DNA from: Gordionus sp. m RMFG-2023
Taxonomy: Eukaryota; Nematomorpha; Gordioida; Chordodea; Parachordodidae
Assembly: GCF_954871325.1 (NCBI RefSeq)
Contig: NC_088777.1
Coordinates: 19,507,366-19,571,365 of the forward strand
Length of the DNA stretch: 64,000 nucleotides
Direction: 5' to 3'
The stretch's first letter is position 1. Every line of letters begins with the position of its first letter. This document shows positions 1 to 17,700 of this stretch, one piece after another. The position numbers and the translations under genes are program-made. The notes beneath the pieces were generated by a model. It had not been told where the DNA came from. It worked only from the letters and a program-made list of their open reading frames with translations, and made no database searches.

Positions 1-1527
1 ATACGTCCCAATAACGCATTTTTATTAGATTTAACGATCACGGCTTGCAAGTGTTTGGTGATACCTTCGTAGGTTACTTTAACTTGAGTGACGCCAATAA
101 TCTTGATTAAGTTTCCATCATAAGCTGTGAGCTGTAGAGTGGACTTTTTAAGATCTTTAATACCTATTTGTTTAGCCATATCATGAGGTATAATTGTAAA
201 CTTGGATCCCGTATCAACCTGCATAGTAACAACAGCATCATTTACTTTTAAAGTGGTCTAGAACGCATTATCATTAAGTTTAAACTCAGTTAAATTGTTG
301 ATATTAAAATCACTACCATTATTATTTTGTGTAGGGTTATATTTTTCTTCAACAATCTCTTCAATGTTCATGTTACAATTGATGTTACTTTGATTCACGT
401 CATTATATTGTAATGGTTTTCTTTGATTAATATTTTGATTATAATTTTTCCACGCATTATTTTCTCCATTATTGTTGTTATTATAGGATTGATATTGATA
501 ACCATATCGATTATTATATTGACTCTGATTTCTTTGATTGTTGTAAGACCAGGAATTGTTTCTCCCATTATAATTATTGTTTTGCCAAGTACCTCTACCA
601 TAATTGTTTGAATTGTTATTGTATTGCCAGGCATTGTTTCTATTATAATTGTTTGCATTATTGTTGTTGTGCCACATGGAGTTTCTTCCGTAATAGTTTG
701 AATTGTTATTCGAAGATGGTTATTACGAAAATTTCTAGAGTTACCCTCACTATCTCGAAAAATATTGTTTTGATAGTTTCGGCTAGCACTATAATTAGGC
801 CTAAAATCATTATAATTTCTCTTCTTAAAATCAAAATTTTCCTTATGAATGTTACGTCCATTATAATTAAATTATTACGTTCATAATCATTAGAATTATT
901 CTCATTATTACTAAAAGTACTTTTGCATGGTATTTTATCCATGTTTAAATTGTAAAACTTTTTATTTTTATCCAATTTTTTATTATTGTCTACATAATTT
1001 GTATCGCTAACGTCTGGTTTAATATTGCTGCCATCTAACTCCACTCCTAATTTCATCATCTTATCTAAACCTTCGTGCTTATGTTTATTTAACTTCCTTC
1101 TAATATTATCATTTAAAGAACAAGTTATTAATTTCTCAATCATTCTTGTATCGTTATCAAAATCGCATTTTTTATGAAGTTTTGAAATTCTAAAATAAAA
1201 AGTATGGAAGGACTCCTCGGCACCTTGTACCGCTAAATTAAAGTTCTTTATATTTACATTAATGTCCTCACTTGGAATTAACAGTTTCAATTTACCAAAA
1301 ACAATATTAAAATCTTTTAACTGTGCTTTAGAACATATCGACGTAACTTGGTCTACAATCTCAATTGGTAAGCTGCATAGTAGTGTCCTAACTTTAGATG
1401 AGTCTGACTCAATATGTCCTTCAAAGTATGTTTCTATTAAGTTAAGGTAAGTCTCAGATAATTTTCCTGATAACTTGGGAAATTTAGGAACATATTGAGT
1501 GTGTGTAAGAGTTAATTTTTCGTCCAT
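1..1527 (-). mobile_element. Ty3/gypsy gag-protease fossil (cut by window edge)
   Basis: Fossil of an LTR retrotransposon read on the minus strand, running off the left edge of the window. From right to left it has a gag-like region (about 706-1527), a strongly Asn-rich linker (about 258-700), and a retropepsin-like segment with a VDTGS-type motif and a later LLGR-type motif (1-245). The gag region starts MDEKLTLTHTQYVPKFPKL and has the helical, charged look of retrotransposon gag. The Asn-rich linker followed by the same kind of protease also occurs at 20.04-21.19 kb, so these are probably related elements. It is broken in a few places and no LTR is visible inside the window. Age: moderately old. 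Confidence 0.72.
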
Positions 1528-1901
1528 GATATAATTTTATTTGAGTAAAGTAAACTTTCAATATTTAAAATCGTAAAAGCAAAACATTGTAGTTCATTAA
1601 AATAAAATTTAAGTTGTCTAAAAATTTTAATCAAGAGAATATGGTCCACTAAGTTTTAATAGTTTATCTATAAAAATTCTAATTCGAATTCGTAAAGAGG
1701 ATTTAATCCGCTAAGTTTCAATATAATTTGTCTGTGAAAAATTTAATACTAATTCGTGACTAAGTTTTTAGAAAAAAATTTATTGATATTCTATAAGTTA
1801 AATATTGCGTAAATTTATATTTAATAATGAAATATAGGGAAAAATTTTCTTTACCCTATAAATATAATGTCAAATATGTAGAGCATAAAGATATTTAAAT
1901 T
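1528..1901. other. AT-rich, no gene seen
   Basis: Presumed 5' leader side of the neighbouring gag fossil. I see no LTR end, primer-binding site or coding frame here. Confidence 0.4.
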
Positions 1902-2186
1902 TTAATATTCAATAATTTTACAAAATATAAAAATAAAATTATTGTCATCAAGAATATAGGGTTTTCCATTTAGAGACATATATGCATCAATCATTTTTCG
2001 TAAAGATTTAAAATAAAAAACAATTTCGTTCGTCCTATTATCACGTACATAAGAAAATTCTTTACATATACCCATTTCTTTCAACATTTCATCAATAATA
2101 ACGTATTGAGGTATATCATAAGTTTTAAAACAAAACATCACGACGTAAAAATTGAAAGATTTAGACGAAAAAATATTTTTTATCAT
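1902..2186 (-). other. Unassigned 94-codon open frame
   Basis: An open frame of 94 codons with a mixed, protein-like composition. Its centre (YDIPQYVIIDEMLKEMGICK) reads like an alpha/beta fold, and a later stretch ends SLNGKPYILDDNN. It lies upstream of the gag fossil on the same strand, so it may be a remnant of that element or a lone host exon. The rhythm loosely recalls an RRM fold, but I cannot assign it to a family. The surroundings are so AT-rich that chance remains possible. Confidence 0.2.
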
Positions 2187-2780
2187 ATAACTCCTTTATT
2201 TATATATATATATACTCTATTTTATTTTTTATTTTTTTTACCTTTTTATAATTTTGTAAATTTGGATAAAATTTTGACTATCGAAAAGAAAAGTCAAAAA
2301 ATTTTATTTGTCCTTTTATCATCTCCAATATCGAACGACGAATTTGATAAGTAATTCGTTTACTTTTTATTTTTAACAAAAGAATTCAAGGTAAGGATAT
2401 TTTTTAAATTTTTTTTAAAACTTTTATCATTTAAATTTAATTTAAAACGAAAAACGTACCACCGTAACCGGGGCACCATAAAAGAAATAAAAGTAAGGAC
2501 TTATTTCAACTATTACTATTTAAATTTAAATCAAATTTATTACTATATATTTTTCATCTAAAAAACATTATATATATATATAAATATAAAAAGTTAATTG
2601 AACAACTTAAATAGTTAATATATAAAATAAACAATATTCAAATAAAACTAAAATTAACTATTCAAATTTAAATCAATCAACAAGAAATATCAAAATTTAA
2701 ATTTGTGATGGAAATCATATTGGATAAAATTTAAAATAGAAATGCTTGAAAATTTTTTAATTTTAAATGGGCTAGACATT
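2187..2780. other. AT-rich intergenic, nothing recognised
   Basis: Contains a short TA-rich run near 2195-2215 and near 2570. No supported coding sequence or repeat was seen. Confidence 0.4.
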
Positions 2781-3610
2781 GGCCTGAAAATTTTTTTTTG
2801 CAGAAATCAATGATTATAAATAGATTCAGCTTTTAGAATTCTTCAGGCTGCTTTCAAGTTAGCGGCATTATCAGTAACTAAAGAATATACTTTTACCGGA
2901 TTCAATTCACTGGAACAGGCGTCATCACCATAAAATTAATAATACTCACTTTTCTGATGCACACCTGATACAATTGATAAGTGTGGAACTTTATCTATTA
3001 TATCTGCAACTCTCGCCTCCATATCTCCTGACGCTTTGTCTAGAAGATATCCAGCCAGCTGCCTTCGCATGGGTAAAGTATAAATAGAACGTAATTTTTT
3101 TTAAAAAATATTTTGGATTTAGGGATTTTCAGTGATGTGGAAAGGTAAATTGCTCGCATATACACCCTTTGTAAACCAGTGATCGAGCTCATTTCTTTGG
3201 GATTCTTTCTACCTATAAAACCGGTTGTACAAGATTGTGATTTAAATTTAATCGCCTTGCTTGTAGATTGATCAGAGATAATGGAATCAAATTTTCTTGA
3301 GTCACAAGTCAATTTGATAATTATTTTCACTAATTTCACCCAATTCTTCATCAGAGCTCGAAGTATTACAAATTACATTTGTGTGATTTTTTGTCTAGAT
3401 TTATATTTTGGAATTTGAATAAAATTTTTCCTTAATTATGACAGGGCACATAGTACAGCTGTTTACTGAAGCTTGACCATTCTATCAACGTGGGTAATAT
3501 AGGACATCTTGTAAAACCTGCATACGGCTTTCATTACATACTTCCTGAAAATGTTTCCAAAGATGCTTTGGTTTGACCATAATCCCTAATATATTAAAAT
3601 TTAACTATAA
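2780..3610 (-). mobile_element. hAT (BED type) transposase remnant
   Basis: Minus-strand fragments typical of hAT transposases. Near 3120-3200 there is an LDHWFTKGVYASNLPF-type segment followed by ITENP, and near 2810-2880 a VYSLVTDNAANLKAA segment. Both motifs are characteristic of the catalytic core of BED-finger hAT proteins. Further right (3420-3600) KHLWKHF and CTMCP resemble parts of the BED finger. The frame is interrupted several times, and I could not find terminal inverted repeats, so this is an old internal piece. Confidence 0.65.
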
Positions 3611-3754
3611 AAGATTTTGATTATTGTAAAGTTAATCAATCTTAATTATTTCAATAATTTGGCTTAATATTATATAAAATATAATATAATATATAACTTT
3701 TTACCAGAATTGAATAGATTATTTTGTAAATCTGACCACAACAACTATAAAGAA

Positions 3755-4125
3755 AATTAATGATATGATACGTTATTTATAGCACTTATGCCCTCTGACG
3801 TTAAAGATTCAACAGAGCTACGCTAAATTCCTCATTTCCATCTAACTGGAACAAAATTAATTTGGGTGAAAAAAATAAAAACGAGTAGCCCTCTACGCGT
3901 TTGTGGGCAAGCCGCACGTACTTGTACGCACAATAGTCCGAGAACTGTTATTTAAACGTCCTTAGACTCATAAAAGAAGAGTTGGGCAAAACAAAAGCCT
4001 ATGCCCTAGAACTACAGTATAATTTAATTACTTTAAGAGTGGGAGATGGCTGATTTTAAGTTTAAATTCTTTAATGTAGGCCTTAGATGATTACTATCGA
4101 TTTTGAGATTTAATGTTCATATCAA
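3755..4125 (+). repeat. Dispersed repeat R1, copy 1 (possible structured RNA)
   Basis: About 370 bp matched in inverse orientation by 37740-38115. The match is patchy, with very similar blocks (for example CATTTCCATCTAA, GGGCAAGCCGCACGTACTTG and ATGGCTGATTTTAAG) separated by diverged ones. Position 3932-3949 folds into a six-pair hairpin. The aligned hairpin in the other copy has one compensatory and one compatible base change, which is the mark of RNA structure. I see no tRNA-like B box and no terminal inverted repeats. It could be a SINE-like element or a small-RNA gene family. Confidence 0.55.
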
Positions 4126-5093
4126 TTGGATTTCGATTTATCCTAAAATAACGAAATCAATATATATTATTTAACTTCTGATAAAAATAAGATGTTCAAT
4201 TTTAATATTCTAGTTCGATTAATATGGTTTTTAATCTTGATATACCATCATTTGCATTTGTAGATTCCACTTGCACCGGAAAAACTGAACCTCTAAAATT
4301 AATTTATAAATTCAAATGTAGCAAGTGGAAGTAAAATAAATGAGAATTAATAAAATTTATACTCGGATATTAAATAAAATTTAAATTTATTTTAAAAAAT
4401 AAACCATGAAATATTAAATTTTAATGTATAATAATTATAATTTCCTTTATGATACAAATATATTTTTAAATAAATTTTAACCTAATAAAATTGATAAACA
4501 TGCTTTTAATGCATACTAGTTAATTATATCAAAATATTTCGCCAATATTTTATAGTATTTGGCCGGTCAATTGACCGACATGCTAACCCTGCTTTAAATG
4601 ATTTATTTTTACAAAAATTTGTAAAAATCCCGGAGTTAAATTTTATTTCCTAATTATTACATATTACAATACTATCGGTAAATTAATATTCTTTAAAGTC
4701 TCTAGTATTATAATAATATCAAAAAAAATTATTTTTATATTTAATGGTGGACCAACTAACAACATATGCTGGACAACCTATCACGCTATGATCAAATTAA
4801 TTTTTCTAAAAAACGAATGTTTTAAAAATTTATATATTAAATAAATAACTTATACTTTGAAGATTCCAGATTGGTTTAAAAGTATGAAACTTATTTAGAT
4901 TTGAACGAGTAGTGTCACCACGTTAAAGCAAGAAGGTTACAATTTTTAAAACTCCCACCAACAGTTCTGATCTTAAGGTCCCATAAAACGCACTTATTGT
5001 GCATAAAATTATACGCAAAGTTATTTTCCATTGGTTTTAAAAATTATCATTTATTTTAAATCTTCGAAGAAATATTTTTCTATTCATTGATAG
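4126..5093. other. AT-rich, no gene resolved
   Basis: Lies 5' of the partial gene that begins at 5094. Missing upstream exons and the promoter may be here, but I could not identify a convincing exon. Confidence 0.35.
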
Positions 5094-9726
<4,633 letters not shown>

Positions 9727-10257
9727 AATTTATTTTGCTAATATATACGCACTATAAAACTCCATTCTCTTCTGTATTTTTACTATTTTATTTGAAATGA
9801 TTATATGTATATTTTTTTTTCCTTTCGATTTGGAAAAGTCTAATATTTATCTTTTATCTAAATTTTATTTATAGAAACAAATTATACTGGTATTATACTC
9901 TATTATATTATTTAAATACTGATATACGTGAATATCGACGAATTCCAAAGGTATTTTTTTTATAATATATTATTAAAAAATATTTTTCTAGTTATTTTAT
10001 TCAAATAATTAAGCTGAGACTTGAATTATGAGCTGAAAAATTTTAATAGTATAGTCTATAAAAGAATTGTCTCTACATGCCGGCAAAATCAGATTTTTCA
10101 AATTTAAGAAACGCGTTAAAAATATCATTTAAAGTTGGAAAATAGCAAAATAATTTATTAAATGCTTTTTTAAATTTAAAGTTTTCAAAGTCGTAGTACT
10201 GGACTGAATGAATTAATTTAACAAATTAAAATTAACTTTATTAAGAAGTAAAGGACA
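9727..10257. other. 3' flank of small gene
   Basis: Downstream of the TGA stop. It is AT-rich with no recognised gene. The last 47 bases (10198-10244) resemble the sequence just right of the hAT at 14731-14780. Confidence 0.4.
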
Positions 10258-11909
10258 CAGGCACGTACAGTGAAGGGGGGGGGGCAAATTATCCTTGGCG
10301 TAATATCGATTTATTATTTTTAAATTTCTAGTGGCATAATATTTATCTATCATTTTCAAATTTCTAGTTAAATAATACTTATGGACATAAGAATTTTTTT
10401 AAACATAGTGATGATAATGAAAATCCAGTCATCTTACAAAAAAGCAAAAAAGAATAATTTTATAACATTTTATAATTAGATTAGAAGAAAGACATGTACT
10501 TCTTAAAAAGGTATTAAAGATACCTATGATAAATATTTTATTTAATAATAGATTTATATTCCACCCCTCAATTTTCAATACTCACAAACTTTATGTGCTA
10601 ATCGAAAGTTAAGATCTCAAAGCAGCTATTTTACTAAATGGTTATGACTAGCCTACTCTATCCGAGACAAAAGCGAAGCTTATTGCAAGATATGTGTCCT
10701 GATGGAAGATATTTAGTTAAGCTTAACAGTCTTGTTAAGACTCCATTCAACAAGATGCTGGATAAATCTTTGACAATCATCAAAAAACAAATTATCACAA
10801 AAGTTGTGAACTGATGATTTCTTCAAATTAATTCAAAGTGGGGATATGATTCTCATTTCATCACATATTGCCAAAAATATGATTAAAATAGCAAAAGAAA
10901 ATATATGTAAGATCAAACTAACTATTGAATCCATTCTATATTGTGGATTGCATGGCCTAACATTATGTGGCTATTTGGATCCAGGAAGATTAAGCATTAG
11001 TGGATTCTGCATTAATGGAATACCCCAAGTGACAAAATATTTTATACAGAATTATTTCTGAAACTCATTGTCCAACAAGGAGAAAGAAATTTCAAAAAGC
11101 TTATCCAACGAGAAGGAGTCTTCGTCATCAAGCAGTAACAGCTTTTATGGAATTAGAAGAGCCGATTATAATGATCTTACTGAAATATCATAAGATCTGA
11201 AAAAGATATTTTCTCAGAAGCAAGCAAATTATTAGATTCATTACTCATACCAAAAAAAAATTCTCTTTAGAATGTATTAATAAATTATTTAATTATACAA
11301 CTATTTTATGTAATACTTTTCAACACCATGACATTGACTGATTGAGACGATGAGAATAGCGAAGAGCATTTTATTAGAACTCAAGGAAATTAGGGCTAAT
11401 GTTGATGAAGAATTTCATATTTTATATGTTATTGTTGAGTCAAAAGCAGAGCTATCGTTTAATAATTGTCTTCCTCGACTTGCAGCAAGGCAAATCGTCC
11501 AAACATTAATATAGGGTCATTAGAAGAGTATTAAAAAATAAATGTCTTTATCCCTCTCTTAGATAGATTTATAACCCAAATAAATGAACGGTATTTAATT
11601 CATCAGGCAGCATTTACCAATTTGCAGATATTACTTCCACTAAAGCCTTCCGAACCTTTTTCAGATGGTGATAGAAAAGAAAATATTTGGGAGATTTTTA
11701 TCATGAAGATAAAGTATCTTATGATGCCTTATTAGCTGAATGGCATCTATGGTATAAAAGATTAACTATAGTTGATATAGTCCCAAGAAATGCTATGGAT
11801 GCTTTGCATCATTTAAACATCTTTTAGATTATTTTTCCAATGTATTAAAATTATTATATATATTAGAAACTGTTCTCATTAGTACTGCAACTATTGAGAG
11901 AACAATCTC

Positions 11910-14066
11910 CAGGGGCGTCGCTAGCCTTTACAATCTCAGGGGGCTCAACTAACAAATTTTTATGGGGGGCTTCGCCCCCCATACTCCCTAATTTGCGGGT
12001 CTTCGGCTCGCTTTTGCTCGGGCTTCGGCCGGGTTTTATATTAATATATTATACTTTTTAAAATTTACTAACTCTAAATAACTATTCTGAATGTCATTTA
12101 TTATATTTTGCATGTAAAATAAACTAGCATATAAATCATTAAAATAATAAGAGACAAATAATATTTTTGAATACAAAATCTATTTATCACAGTATAAAAT
12201 ATTTTCTATTGTTGATATAAAAAAATTTTGTGTCTAAAAAATTATAAATGATTAAAAAGGTTAATTAATTCATATATATATATATGTCTCAATTGATAAT
12301 GGTTTTTGAAAACTACATAATATAATATAAAGCAACTTACATTGACAAAAGGTCATGAAACTAATATAACTCTATTACCATGACAATGTTTTATAGAATG
12401 GACTAATAATAAAAAATATATAGACTTTATCAAATCAACAATTCTTGAAGAAGAGAATATAAACGACCAATCCAAATCATAAAACTAATGGTGGTTATAG
12501 CTTCCTCTTAGATGACATGATGGAAGCTAGATAAATAATCGAGAAAATTATTGTATGATATTAAATTTCTAAAAGATTATCTTCCATTTTTAATGATAAA
12601 CGACTACACAGTTGACCATTATTGCTTATCTAAAATATGCGATCATATGCTCTCAGCAGCTGTAGTAATAATATTAAATTATATAGCCATACAAATAATA
12701 GATGCTGGTTAATTTGCAGTTCTAGCCATGACACTCACGATGGTAACCCATTTCAGTATTTATTCTGTTAGATAAATTGATAAAACAAAAACACTAAAAA
12801 CCTTTAGAAGAAATTATGCAAATATATTGAAGCCTTGAGTTATTTACACGGCAAAAATGCCATATTAGAAATGAAACATTTTGTAACTTCAAAATAAGAA
12901 CCAGAGTGATATCATGAAAGCAATTAAGATTTTATATATTATTGTCGCACCATCTTTAGTTGGTATATTATATCTTAAAATAATAGTAGTTTATAATAAT
13001 ATTAAAAATATATTCGTATTAAAAATTTAACTCAAATCTATATTACGAAGAGGAAGAAAATAGCTTCCTAAAAACAAGTAAAAAAGAGAAGAAAAGATAT
13101 CTTGTGGTATGAATAATAATCAGAGTTGTTAAAAGATATTTTTTAAATGGATCTAGATACAGATACATGGTCTAAAATATTATCTAGATACCGATATTTT
13201 AATCAAAAATCTATCTAGATACAGATACCACATTTTTGTATCTAGATACAGGATCTAGATACTTTGTATCTAGATCCTTTAACAACTGATAATAATACGC
13301 TTAATTTTAATTATATTGTAAATATAAGATGGCGTTAAATATTTGTAAGCAAATTGTTACTTATATGTATTATCAAAAGCATTTATTAGTAAAATTTTAA
13401 AAATACTAACTGTAATATATTATATAACTGTCAGATACGTCTGTAAAAGTGGCATTTTACCTAATATTTTATAAAAAATTATATATAATAGAGGATTATA
13501 AACTATATGTCTACATACTTTTATAAATAAATCTCTCATACTTATTTGGATTTGGACCTTGAAAATAATTTTAGGAAGAGACATGATAATTAAATTTAAA
13601 AATCAATAATATAGTTGATTAGTGATTTTGAACTCGGTTAAAATATTAAATTATTAATTTTCAATTAATAAATGATTATATTTATTTAATTAGGGTTATA
13701 TAATAATTTAAATAATAAAGGTCAATTAAGCTTCAACTGTTAATGCTAAATTAATATTTAGTGAGTGATATTGTTATATTTTTAACATAGAATTTGATTG
13801 CAAGCTGACATAGTATAGTTTATATGTAATAATCTAATCTAATAATTAAAATAGTATTCATTTAATAAAAATTAAGATAGTCTTATTAATTTTTTAATAA
13901 AATTAAATCTATATATTACTCAATAGAATTATAAAAGAAATTATTCAGAGGGCAATTAGCTCACGGGGATATTAAGGGGCCATTAAAAAAAAATTTGCTT
14001 CAGGGGGCTATTCAAACTTTTCAGGGGGCTCAAGACCCTGCGCCTCCCCCCCTAGCGACGCCACTG
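11910..14066 (+). mobile_element. Non-autonomous hAT element (family N1) nested in copy A
   Basis: Ends are CAGGGGCGTCGCTAG and CTAGCGACGCCACTG, a near-perfect inverted repeat. The flanking 8-mers ACAATCTC (11902-11909) and CCATTCTC (14067-14074) each differ by one base from ACATTCTC, which is the sequence found at the same place in the uninterrupted copy D. This establishes the exact insertion. There is no transposase frame in its 2157 bp, so it must have been moved in trans. Subterminal G- and C-rich blocks (GGGGGCTTCGCCCCCC near 11970) are typical of the family. Related copies are at 18703-19810 and 21224-31340, with end fragments at 52.2 and 60.8 kb. Confidence 0.85.
13121..13288 (+). mobile_element. 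hAT MITE, TTGTTAAA family
   Basis: A 168-bp element with ends CAGAGTTGTTAAAAG and CTTTAACAACTG and a perfect 8-bp target duplication ATAATAAT on both sides (13113-13120 and 13289-13296). The interior is built from repeats of ATCTAGATAC in both orientations, so it is largely palindromic. It is absent from the homologous position of the N1 copy at about 22.73 kb, which gives an empty site. Related ends occur at 36659-36841 and 53799-54015. Confidence 0.85.
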
Positions 14067-14730
14067 CCATTCTCTTCTTTAAAAAGAAATATTTAAGAAG
14101 TACAACTTTCGAAAGTAGATTGAATGGTTTGGCTCTTTTAAATATTTATACATTTGACGCCAAGCACGGGTGAGATAATTGAAAAATTAGCTCGATCCCA
14201 ACGAAGATTGGATTTAACAATATAAATATATAATATGCTTCTTAATAATATTGTTTTGTGCAATTTTATTTTTTAATGTGTTATATATTTTTTTCATGAA
14301 TACTTTATAAGTTATTACATACAAAAAACAATTATTTCTAAGAAACTTATGTATTAATTAATATTTCCAACATTTAAATTTTTTATACTTTATTTATAAA
14401 TTTTAAAGGTTCAAAAACTTTAAATTTCTATTTTGGGTCATTTATTTTATAGTGATTCATATACTGGTTATATCCATTTAATATTTTATAATTCACATTT
14501 ATTTTATATTTTTTTATATGCCAACGGTTAGATCCGTTTAATATTTTTAAATTCACATTTATTTTATAGTTTTTTATATGCCGGTTTATATATTAAATTT
14601 TTTATATTTCAAGTTATTAGTCCTAATAAATTATGCCTGATATTTTTAAATAACAATAGTTTTATCATAAAAAAAATTAGTTACCCCCCCCCTCCCCCCT
14701 CTCCACAGCAAATTCCTGCGTACGCGCCTG

Positions 14731-17700
14731 ACTGGACAGAATAAATTAATCTAACATAAATATTACTTTATTTTAATAAAAACATAACATCATAAATTTT
14801 TATATAAAAAGCAATATTATATTATAATCCTTTATCAACATTTGCATATTCCTCTAAATTGTACGAAACATAAAAATTAATAATATACTCTAAAAATTAT
14901 GAATAAAACAAAAACATAAAAATTAAAATAATCCACACAAAGTAAAACGCAATAACGATCCCTCACAACACTTTTGTTTAAGTTGATCTATACTCCTATT
15001 AGGTCATTTAACCGGGATTCATCTTTTTTGAACTTCTTCTTGCACCGCTAATAATGTATTATTGTTATTCGTCAATATTGTTATCGGACAACACCTCATT
15101 ACATGATTGCCTCCACAAGACCAGCAAGATATCTTTCTTCTATTATCCCAATCCTCCTTCTTCTGTCTGAGTACGGACGTCTTGTAGTATCTTGAATCAT
15201 TTCCCCATATCGCTGTTGGGCCTCCTCCCTTGCGGCATTCATCCATCTTCTAGATTAAGCTGATCCATCCACTTCTCTGATTTCTATCTTTATTATTTTG
15301 TTACTATTCTAAAATAGGAACCCATCTACAAAAGAATTAACATATATATATTTTTTTTCCTTATTTCTCTCTTATCTCCCTGAAATTCACTAACTTCCGA
15401 AATTTTATTTTAATCTTACCCAACATACGTTGTTAAGAACAACAAAATGATTCTTATAATTCTAGCACAACTTGTTAAAAAACAAATCAATTATGTCAAT
15501 CATCAATTTTAAAACACACATTGTTAAAAAACAAATCAAATATGTATATTATCAATTTTAAAATTAAAAATTATGATACTCATAATTCTAACATAACTTG
15601 TTAAAAAAAATCAATTATGTCTATCATCAATTTAAAACACTTTGATATTCTTGCTCTACCAATCTAGGTCTAAGTGTTTAATATGTCTTAACCTGGTTCC
15701 TGTCTGTCCTTCAATTTCTATCTCGACTTCTGCCTATATTTTTCCTTATTACGCCCTTCCCCCATTTAATTGGACCATCAAACAGGTATCCAAACTAAAC
15801 TTCCAATTTTAAAATTTTCACAACATATCGTCTCTTTTTGCTTTACTTTTTCTTTCAAGAAATCCAATTCAGTTCTTGTTTTCGTACCTAAAAGTATCTC
15901 TTCTGGATAATTTCATTTGGTTGTCTTAGTGTTGTTGTATGCTAACAACGATAACCACCATTTTCCTTCTCCATATTTTTTTTAACCAACTTTTAACTAT
16001 AGCTACCATTCGTTCAGCTTGCCCATTACATCTTGGGTAATTTGGTGGCGAAATGCTCAATCTTTTATTTATCACAAAATTTTCAAAATGCTCTGCCATT
16101 AAACGTTTTCATAACCCATATTTACCTACAAAATCTTTTATCTTATCCAATGCTACTTTTGTTGACAAACCTGACATCTGTTGACAATCTATCCATTTTG
16201 GACCAGCTTCTACCATAAAACAATATTTTTTCTTTTCATATTCTAAAAAAAATACGTGTTTTCTTTCAGAACCGACTTTTGCCATTTATCTTATTTGTTT
16301 TTTGTTGGTACATTAGCACAGATGTTAAATGTATCACAACTCAGCTACTTCTTCTATCTCACTATTCATTTTTGGCCACCAAATATACTCTCGTGCTTTA
16401 TTCTTCATTCTTTCTATGCCTTAATGTCCAGCATGTACCGCTGCTAAAATATCATTTCTTAATATATCCGGTATCGGTATCACTATCACTAAGCGATATT
16501 TTCTCATTAATCAATTGTTTTCAATATTTAATTCACTTTTATATTTTTAAACGCTTTGTCCTTTCCCATTCTCTATCTTTTTTCAAACAAGCTCTAATTC
16601 TCATTAATTCTTTATCTTGCTTGGATACCTTATCGATTAGCTCATAAGTTAGTGCCTTTTCTCTTGTATCTACCTTCAAAGTTCTTTAAATATTAATTTT
16701 AACTATTAATTATGGGCTCTATATCTTTGTTTTCAATTTCTTTAGTAAACAATCTCGATAATATATCTGGTAAGCAATTTTGTTTACCCGCTCTGAATCT
16801 TATTTCAAAATTGAAATTACCAACCATTCTTACAATCTCGGTGAAATCATCTATTCTTTATGTCTTTTTTGAACAAATCTACCAACGGTTTGTAATCCGT
16901 ATATAATAAAAACTTTCGACCTAATAAATACTCTTTACACTTAGTCAAACCAAACCTGACTGTTAAAGTTTACTTTTCTATTGTCGAGTAATTTTTAGTA
17001 CTATTAAATTATCTGACAAAAATAAAATCGGTTTCTTTATATTATCAACAATTTGTAACAAAGCTCATCTTATGTCTTCATTAGATGCATCCACTGCTAA
17101 TATAATATCTAATGCCCCATTAAAAACAATTCCGTATAGGTATTTCTACCATCTTTATCTTTAATATTTCAAAACTTTCATTATGTATCCCCATTCAAAT
17201 TTTTATTTTTCTTCAACAACATATACAACGGTTTAGATATCTGCAAAATTCTGTATGAAACGATGATAATAATTAGCAGCTCCGAAAAACTCTTGTAATT
17301 CTGTTTTATTATTCGGTACTCTCAGGCTAATAATCTTATCAATATACTTTGCAATATGAGAAATTTTATTTCCTTTTATTATATGTCCTAAATACGTTAT
17401 TTCATTTACTCCAAAAACACTTTTTTTATAGTAGTTCTTAAACCATTTTCTAAATCATGTTTAACACTTTATTTAATCTCGTATTATGCTCCTGCTCTGT
17501 TCTACCTGATATAAAAACATCATCTAAATAATATATGATTCCACTTAATCATTGGAATAAAGCAGCCATCGTTTTTTGAAATATTGGGGCAGATACTTTC
17601 AACCCAGGAAAAACAACTATGTATTTTAAATGTTATAATTTTACTTGTATTCTCATTCACCTTAATCTGTAAATGTGCATTAGAAAAATTTATTTTGACA

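Larger units (their letters stand above)
10258..14730 (+). mobile_element. ZMYM1/TTF-type hAT transposon, copy A (host of nested insertions)
   Basis: The ends are inverted: CAGGCACGTACAGTG on the left and CGTACGCGCCTG on the right. They match the ends of three other copies at 38.4, 45.4 and 54.7 kb. The 8 bp outside the ends (AAAGGACA and ACTGGACA) agree at 6 of 8 positions, fitting an old hAT target duplication. The interior preserves more transposase than the other copies. The segment 10846-11061 has KLTIESILYCGLHGLTLCGY, typical of the TTF/ZMYM1 hAT family, and 11340-11830 has the later VDEEFHILYVIVE and SVEEY regions. The frame is broken in several places. The right half is split by a second hAT at 11910-14066. 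Unlike copies B-D, it lacks the GC-rich MITE. Confidence 0.85.

Noticed and set aside
395-658. Minus-strand open frame rich in Ile, Met and Thr
   Set aside because: It is the alternate frame of the Asn-rich (AAT/AAC) gag linker of the fossil at 1-1527.
16033-16906. Several plus-strand hydrophobic open frames of 60-122 codons
   Set aside because: They lie antisense to the integrase and RNase H part of the old Ty3 fossil; hydrophobicity comes from reading AT-rich coding DNA backwards.
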